Shown here: positions 24,746 to 27,589 of the stretch, piece after piece
Numbering within the stretch: position 1 is the first letter of the stretch
How the letters are laid out: each line of letters begins with the position of its first letter
Origin: Verrucomicrobiia bacterium
GTDB taxonomy: Bacteria > Verrucomicrobiota > Verrucomicrobiia > Verrucomicrobiales > Akkermansiaceae
Length of the DNA: 27,589 nucleotides
Direction: 5' to 3'
Assembly: GCA_947460915.1 (NCBI GenBank)
Contig: CANHKJ010000005.1
Span: forward strand, 1 to 27,589
Translations under genes and position numbers: made by a program
The notes under the pieces: generated by a model
Databases searched by the model: none
Told to the model about the DNA's origin: nothing
Seen by the model: the letters and a program-made list of their open reading frames with translations, nothing else

Positions 24746-25087
24746 ATGTCAAATGAATTTCAGCCCATTCTCGTAACATGTTCATTTCCCGATGCGACAT
24801 CGGCGCGTGCGACGGGCAAAAAACTCCTAGAAGAGAAATTGGCGGCGTGCGTAACATTGATTGCTGATGTCGAATCCCAGTATCATTGGCAGGGAAAAAT
24901 CGAATCTTCTCGCGAACATCTTACCCACATCAAAACCAGCGCACTACTGTTCGAACAAGTTAGCAAGCTCATCCGCAGTAGTCACCCCTACGAGGTTCCG
25001 GAAATCATCGCCACGGAAATCAAATACATCGATCCCGACTATACACTCTGGATGCAAGACTCGCTCAAACCTAGTTCGCGAGCTTGA
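24746..25087 (+). CDS. cutA: CutA1 divalent-cation tolerance family protein
   Basis: This is a small (113 aa) trimeric ferredoxin-like-fold protein of the CutA1 family. It is linked to copper and other divalent-cation tolerance, though the biochemical role is still debated. Diagnostic stretches are VTCSFPD near the N-terminus, KLLEEKLAACVTLI, ESQYHWQGKIE, and HPYEVPEIIA near the C-terminus, ending DYTLWMQDSL. The length is typical. It starts 24 nt after the giant LTD/CotH gene and may be read from the same transcript, although a functional link is unlikely. No Shine-Dalgarno sequence is visible. Confidence 0.93.
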   Translation: MSNEFQPILVTCSFPDATSARATGKKLLEEKLAACVTLIADVESQYHWQGKIESSREHLTHIKTSALLFEQVSKLIRSSHPYEVPEIIATEIKYIDPDYTLWMQDSLKPSSRA

Positions 25088-25124
25088 TCAGATGCAGTTT
25101 ATTCTCGCTACCATACCCAGTCAT

Positions 25125-25142
25125 CCATTTTCTCGAAAATGG
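25125..25142. terminator. Weak hairpin after cutA
   Basis: CCATTTT (25125-25131) and AAAATGG (25136-25142) form a 7-bp stem around the tetraloop CTCG, 37 nt after the cutA stop. It is AT-rich and no T-run follows, so it is at best a weak terminator. It also lies between cutA and the opposing DUF2264-like remnant. Confidence 0.35.
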
Positions 25143-25174
25143 CCAGATACTTCAATCATGCACTGGATTAAAGC

Positions 25175-25462
25175 TTAAAGGCCATTTCTCAGGGAAGCTG
25201 AGCTAACATTTTCGGTAATTCTCGTCTCATCAAGCCCAAGTGCCAACCACAGAGCAATTCTGGGAAGCGTGCGACCAAATGCCTCAAAATGAGTATAACT
25301 CTCTCGATCCCCTTCCCCAGTCCTGAGGGGGTTTTCTCTGAGCTTTTCATCCGCAAGTGATTGCATCACTGGACGAGCGACGCGATCCAAAATCTGCACA
25401 GCCACTTCATGAGTTTTGCTCGGCGTTTCTTCTGCTAGCATGCTGCCCGAAAATCCAAGCAA
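25175..25462 (-). pseudogene. Truncated DUF2264-like remnant
   Basis: A frame of at most 95 aa (TTG at 25462, or ATG at 25441) encodes ILDRVARPVMQSLADEKLRENP, then YTHFEAFGRTLPRIALWLALG. This matches the start of DUF2264 proteins, which contain a core like ...LA.PVL..L..G.L...MP...........YLEAFGR.L.GIAPWL.L. That family is normally several hundred residues long; here it stops after about 75 matching residues, and cutA begins 88 bp beyond. The frame also lacks a proper start. The deoB stop at 25488-25490 overlaps an ATG (25489-25491), but that reading frame enters the fragment only if one base is added to the 8-base A/T run at 25461-25468. I read it as a decayed gene that once followed deoB. 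The family call is from memory of the motif. Confidence 0.55.
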
Positions 25463-25487
25463 AAAAAAGGCTCAAAATCTTTATGCA

Positions 25488-26636
25488 TCATACTACGCAA
25501 CGGCAGGAGGAAAAATAGCGCCGCAGCAAGTGTGCGACTTGCGTAAAATCATCGCTCGGCCACAAAGGCGCTGGCGCATGCAAAGTCAGCAAAGGAATTT
25601 TCTCACGCGTATGATCCGTGCCAGAAAAATACGGATCATTGCCGTGATCTGCCGTGATGCAGAGAAAATCACCGCGGCCCACCAGAGGAACAAATTTCCC
25701 GAACCACGCATCAAAGTCTCGCAACGCCTGTGCATAACCTTGTGGATCACGACGATGCCCATACAGCATATCAAAATCGACAAGATTCGCCACAATCACA
25801 TGAGGTTCCGATCGATTCTTATTCCATAACTCGGCGATTTTCACCATACCCGCAGCATTCGATTTGGTCGGATAGCTTTCACTGATCCCCTGCCCCGCAT
25901 AGATGTCGGAAATTTTTCCTACTCCGATCACTTGCACGCCTGCCTCCTGCAACTCATTCCACACCGTGCGTGGCGGCAACAAGGAATAATCGCGCCGATT
26001 CGACGTGCGTTGAAAATTCCCCACGGCATCGCCCACGAAAGGTCGAGCGATCACACGACCAATCGCAATGTTGCGCTCATCCAACACCATTCGTACCGTC
26101 CGACAAAGACCTAACAATTTTTCAAGACCAAAGATGTTCTCATGCTCATGCGCGGCAATCTGCAACACAGAGTCTGCACTGGTGTATAGAATCGGTCGCC
26201 CTGTCGCGATGTGCTCTTCGCCCAAGGCGCTTAGAATTTCCGTGCCCGAAGCCACAACATTGCCCAAAAATTTTACGCCTGCGCGCGACTCGATTTCTTG
26301 CACAAGCTCGTCTGGGAATTTCTCAAAAGTGGCGAACGGCTGCTCCATGATCAAGCCCGCAAGCTCCCAATGCCCAGTCGTCGTATCCTTACCTGCTGAT
26401 TTTTCAGCCATCGCCACGGCGTCCGCACCACTTCGCATCATCGGCGTAAAAGGAATGTTGCTCTTGCCCATACCCCGCAACACATCATAGAGCCCCAAGC
26501 TCGCCATATGCGGCAATTCCAAATTTTCCCTCGCAAACAAATGCCCCAATGTATCCGCACCCTCATCACCATAAGCAGCCGCATCCGCAGCTCCGCCACA
26601 GCCTACCGAATCCAACACAATCACCAACGCTCTCAT
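25488..26636 (-). CDS. deoB: Phosphopentomutase
   Basis: This cytoplasmic metalloenzyme of the alkaline-phosphatase superfamily interconverts ribose-1-P and ribose-5-P (and the deoxy forms) in nucleoside salvage. I chose the ATG at 26636 (382 aa) over a GTG three codons earlier. The ATG gives the standard MRALVIVLDSVGCGGAADA start with metal-binding Asp9, and the GTG lies in the GGAGGG-like stretch before it. Other marks are GADTLGH, GKDTTTGHWELAG with the phosphorylated Thr region, VVASGTEIL, YTSADSVLQIAAHE, NLVDFDMLYGHRRD and the C-terminal metal site ITADHGNDP...GTDHTREKIPLL. It is divergent from clpB; its 3' end abuts the DUF2264-like remnant. Confidence 0.95.
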   Translation of the reverse strand: MRALVIVLDSVGCGGAADAAAYGDEGADTLGHLFARENLELPHMASLGLYDVLRGMGKSNIPFTPMMRSGADAVAMAEKSAGKDTTTGHWELAGLIMEQPFATFEKFPDELVQEIESRAGVKFLGNVVASGTEILSALGEEHIATGRPILYTSADSVLQIAAHEHENIFGLEKLLGLCRTVRMVLDERNIAIGRVIARPFVGDAVGNFQRTSNRRDYSLLPPRTVWNELQEAGVQVIGVGKISDIYAGQGISESYPTKSNAAGMVKIAELWNKNRSEPHVIVANLVDFDMLYGHRRDPQGYAQALRDFDAWFGKFVPLVGRGDFLCITADHGNDPYFSGTDHTREKIPLLTLHAPAPLWPSDDFTQVAHLLRRYFSSCRCVV

Positions 26637-26710
26637 GCCCTCCACAATACAGCATCCAGACTTTGCTCACAAGCTTTCAGAAAAAACTCCGCGATACTCC
26701 CACCCTTAAA

Positions 26711-26758
26711 TCATAGCAAATTTTTACGAAAATAATTTGAATAAACTTTTTGCTATGA
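26711..26758. promoter_or_regulatory. Perfect 10-bp inverted repeat in the clpB/deoB divergent region
   Basis: TCATAGCAAA (26711-26720) and TTTGCTATGA (26749-26758) are exact reverse complements separated by 28 AT-rich bases. The centre of the element holds TTGAAT (26737-26742), which with TCTTAT (26761-26766, 18-nt spacer) resembles a promoter reading toward clpB. The arms would therefore flank or overlap a -35 region, as operators often do. The arms do not match CIRCE (TTAGCACTC) and no GC-rich stem or T-run suggests a terminator. The regulator is unknown. Nothing else gene-like lies in 26637-26867. Confidence 0.5.
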
Positions 26759-26832
26759 CATCTTATTCTTGTGAACCGAAAAAATGCGCAACAATCGCCA
26801 ATCCATGACTAGCGCCAGCGCCTTTCCTCCAC

Positions 26833-26838
26833 TATAGT
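26833..26838 (+). promoter_or_regulatory. -10-like box close to clpB
   Basis: TATAGT (26833-26838) lies 30 bp before the clpB ATG and matches the -10 consensus at five of six positions. No convincing -35 lies 16-18 bp upstream, so this is a second, weaker promoter candidate for clpB. No sigma-32-like CTTGAAA element was seen. Confidence 0.25.
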
Positions 26839-26867
26839 AACTACCAACAATAGAAAGAATCAAGATT

Positions 26868-27589
26868 ATGGGACTCGATAAAATGACGCAAAAACTCCAG
26901 GAAGCGCTGCAACAAGCTCAGCGACTTGCTTCCAAATCCAGCCACGCCGAACTCAAGAGCGGACATGTATTGCAAACCCTGCTCGAACAAGAAGGTGGCA
27001 TCCTCATCCCGATTTTACAAAAGGCCGGACTCGATGTTTCACGCTTGAAGCAAGCAGTGATGGATCATTTGGCCAAGGAACCTAAGGTGCAGGGCTCCAC
27101 CTCGCAACCGCAACTCAGCTACGGACTTCGTGCCAATCTTGAAGCTGCCGACGATGCGCGCGAATCTTTGGGCGACGATTTTCTCAGCGTCGAACACTTT
27201 TTGTTAGGCGCGCTGAAGTCCGATTCCCCCGCAGGTAAATTGCTCAAGGACAGTGGCCTCACCGAGGCGAAAGCTCTCGAATCCATCAAGTCAGTGCGCG
27301 GTAGCCAAAAGGTCACCGATGAAAATCCAGAGGGCAAATACCAAACGCTTGAAAAATACGGCACCGACCTCACAGCCCGTGCGCGTGAAGGAAAAATCGA
27401 TCCCGTCATCGGTCGCGATAACGAGATCCGCCGCGTCATGCAGGTTCTTTCGCGTCGCACCAAAAACAACCCTGTGCTCATTGGCGAACCCGGCGTCGGC
27501 AAAACAGCCATCGTCGAGGGCCTCGCTCGACGCATCGTTTCGGGCGATGTCCCGGAGTCGATGAAGAACAAACGGGTCATCACCCTCGA
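26868..27589 (+). CDS. clpB: ATP-dependent disaggregase ClpB, 3'-truncated by the window edge
   Basis: The first 240 codons of ClpB are visible. ClpB is the Hsp100 AAA+ chaperone that pulls proteins out of aggregates together with DnaK. The frame from the ATG at 26868 runs open through the last base. Residues 1-145 are the Clp N-domain (MTQKLQEALQQAQRLA, HAELKSGHVLQTLLEQEGG, DDFLSVEHFLLGAL). The first AAA+ module opens with LEKYGTDLTARAREGKIDPVIGRDNEIRRVMQVLSRR and Walker A GEPGVGKT (206-213). ALESIKSVRGSQKVTDENPEGKYQ is the usual ClpB linker, which separates it from ClpA and ClpC. Weak purines (GAAAG) precede the start. It is divergent from deoB. Confidence 0.96.
   Translation, partial: MGLDKMTQKLQEALQQAQRLASKSSHAELKSGHVLQTLLEQEGGILIPILQKAGLDVSRLKQAVMDHLAKEPKVQGSTSQPQLSYGLRANLEAADDARESLGDDFLSVEHFLLGALKSDSPAGKLLKDSGLTEAKALESIKSVRGSQKVTDENPEGKYQTLEKYGTDLTARAREGKIDPVIGRDNEIRRVMQVLSRRTKNNPVLIGEPGVGKTAIVEGLARRIVSGDVPESMKNKRVITL

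Noticed and set aside
26637..26867. CIRCE, HspR or sigma-32 element upstream of clpB
   Set aside because: Neither TTAGCACTC/GAGTGCTAA nor CTTGAAA-type boxes are present. Only the unrelated inverted repeat was found.
1..27589. CRISPR array, toxin-antitoxin pair, restriction-modification or phage genes
   Set aside because: No regularly spaced short repeats and no proteins with the relevant domains were seen on either strand.

Overview
This looks like a chromosomal segment of a Verrucomicrobiota bacterium (probably Verrucomicrobiia). The assignment rests on content, not on a database search. The evidence is very large exported proteins built from lamin-tail, CotH-kinase, LamG and calcium-binding repeat modules, a secreted right-handed beta-helix protein fused to a PDZ domain, a divergent DXS, and start codons that mostly lack a Shine-Dalgarno sequence and are often preceded by pyrimidine-rich leaders. 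Nothing in the window looks like a phage, IS element, plasmid or CRISPR array.

Layout. (1) 1-987: the 3' part of a D-lactate dehydrogenase gene (ldhA), convergent with a secreted beta-helix/PDZ/discoidin-like protein (1183-4074, minus), with a hairpin between them. (2) 4208-5113: a small multi-pass membrane protein with an HEYTH metalloprotease motif, followed by tRNA-Glu(UUC) and a clear terminator. (3) 5553-8424: a three-gene export system made of an FtsX-type permease, an ABC ATPase and a HlyD-type membrane fusion protein. (4) 15067-8473, minus strand: a tightly packed five-gene run consisting of a PAS histidine kinase, an NtrC-type sigma-54 activator, a GT-C-like membrane glycosyltransferase, xseB and dxs. 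(5) 15374-16426: class II fructose-1,6-bisphosphatase (glpX), divergent from the kinase. (6) 16550-24721: two exported multidomain proteins of 798 and 1895 aa, separated by a strong terminator. (7) 24746-26636: cutA, then on the opposite strand a truncated DUF2264-like remnant and deoB (phosphopentomutase). (8) 26868-end: the 5' part of clpB, divergent from deoB, with a perfect 10-bp inverted repeat in the shared upstream region.

How the parts fit. Central metabolism and housekeeping (ldhA, glpX, deoB, dxs, xseB, clpB, cutA, tRNA-Glu) are interleaved with cell-surface functions. The surface group includes the exporter, the secreted beta-helix protein, the LamG/calcium-repeat protein and the LTD/CotH giant. 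The most unusual items are four. The first is the 1895-aa LTD/CotH protein, in which a LamG-like domain appears to be inserted into another beta-sandwich domain. The second is the two-component/GT-C/xseB/dxs operon. The third is the leader hairpin directly upstream of the kinase start. The fourth is the inverted repeat upstream of clpB. I did not find a clear new defence or mobile system.
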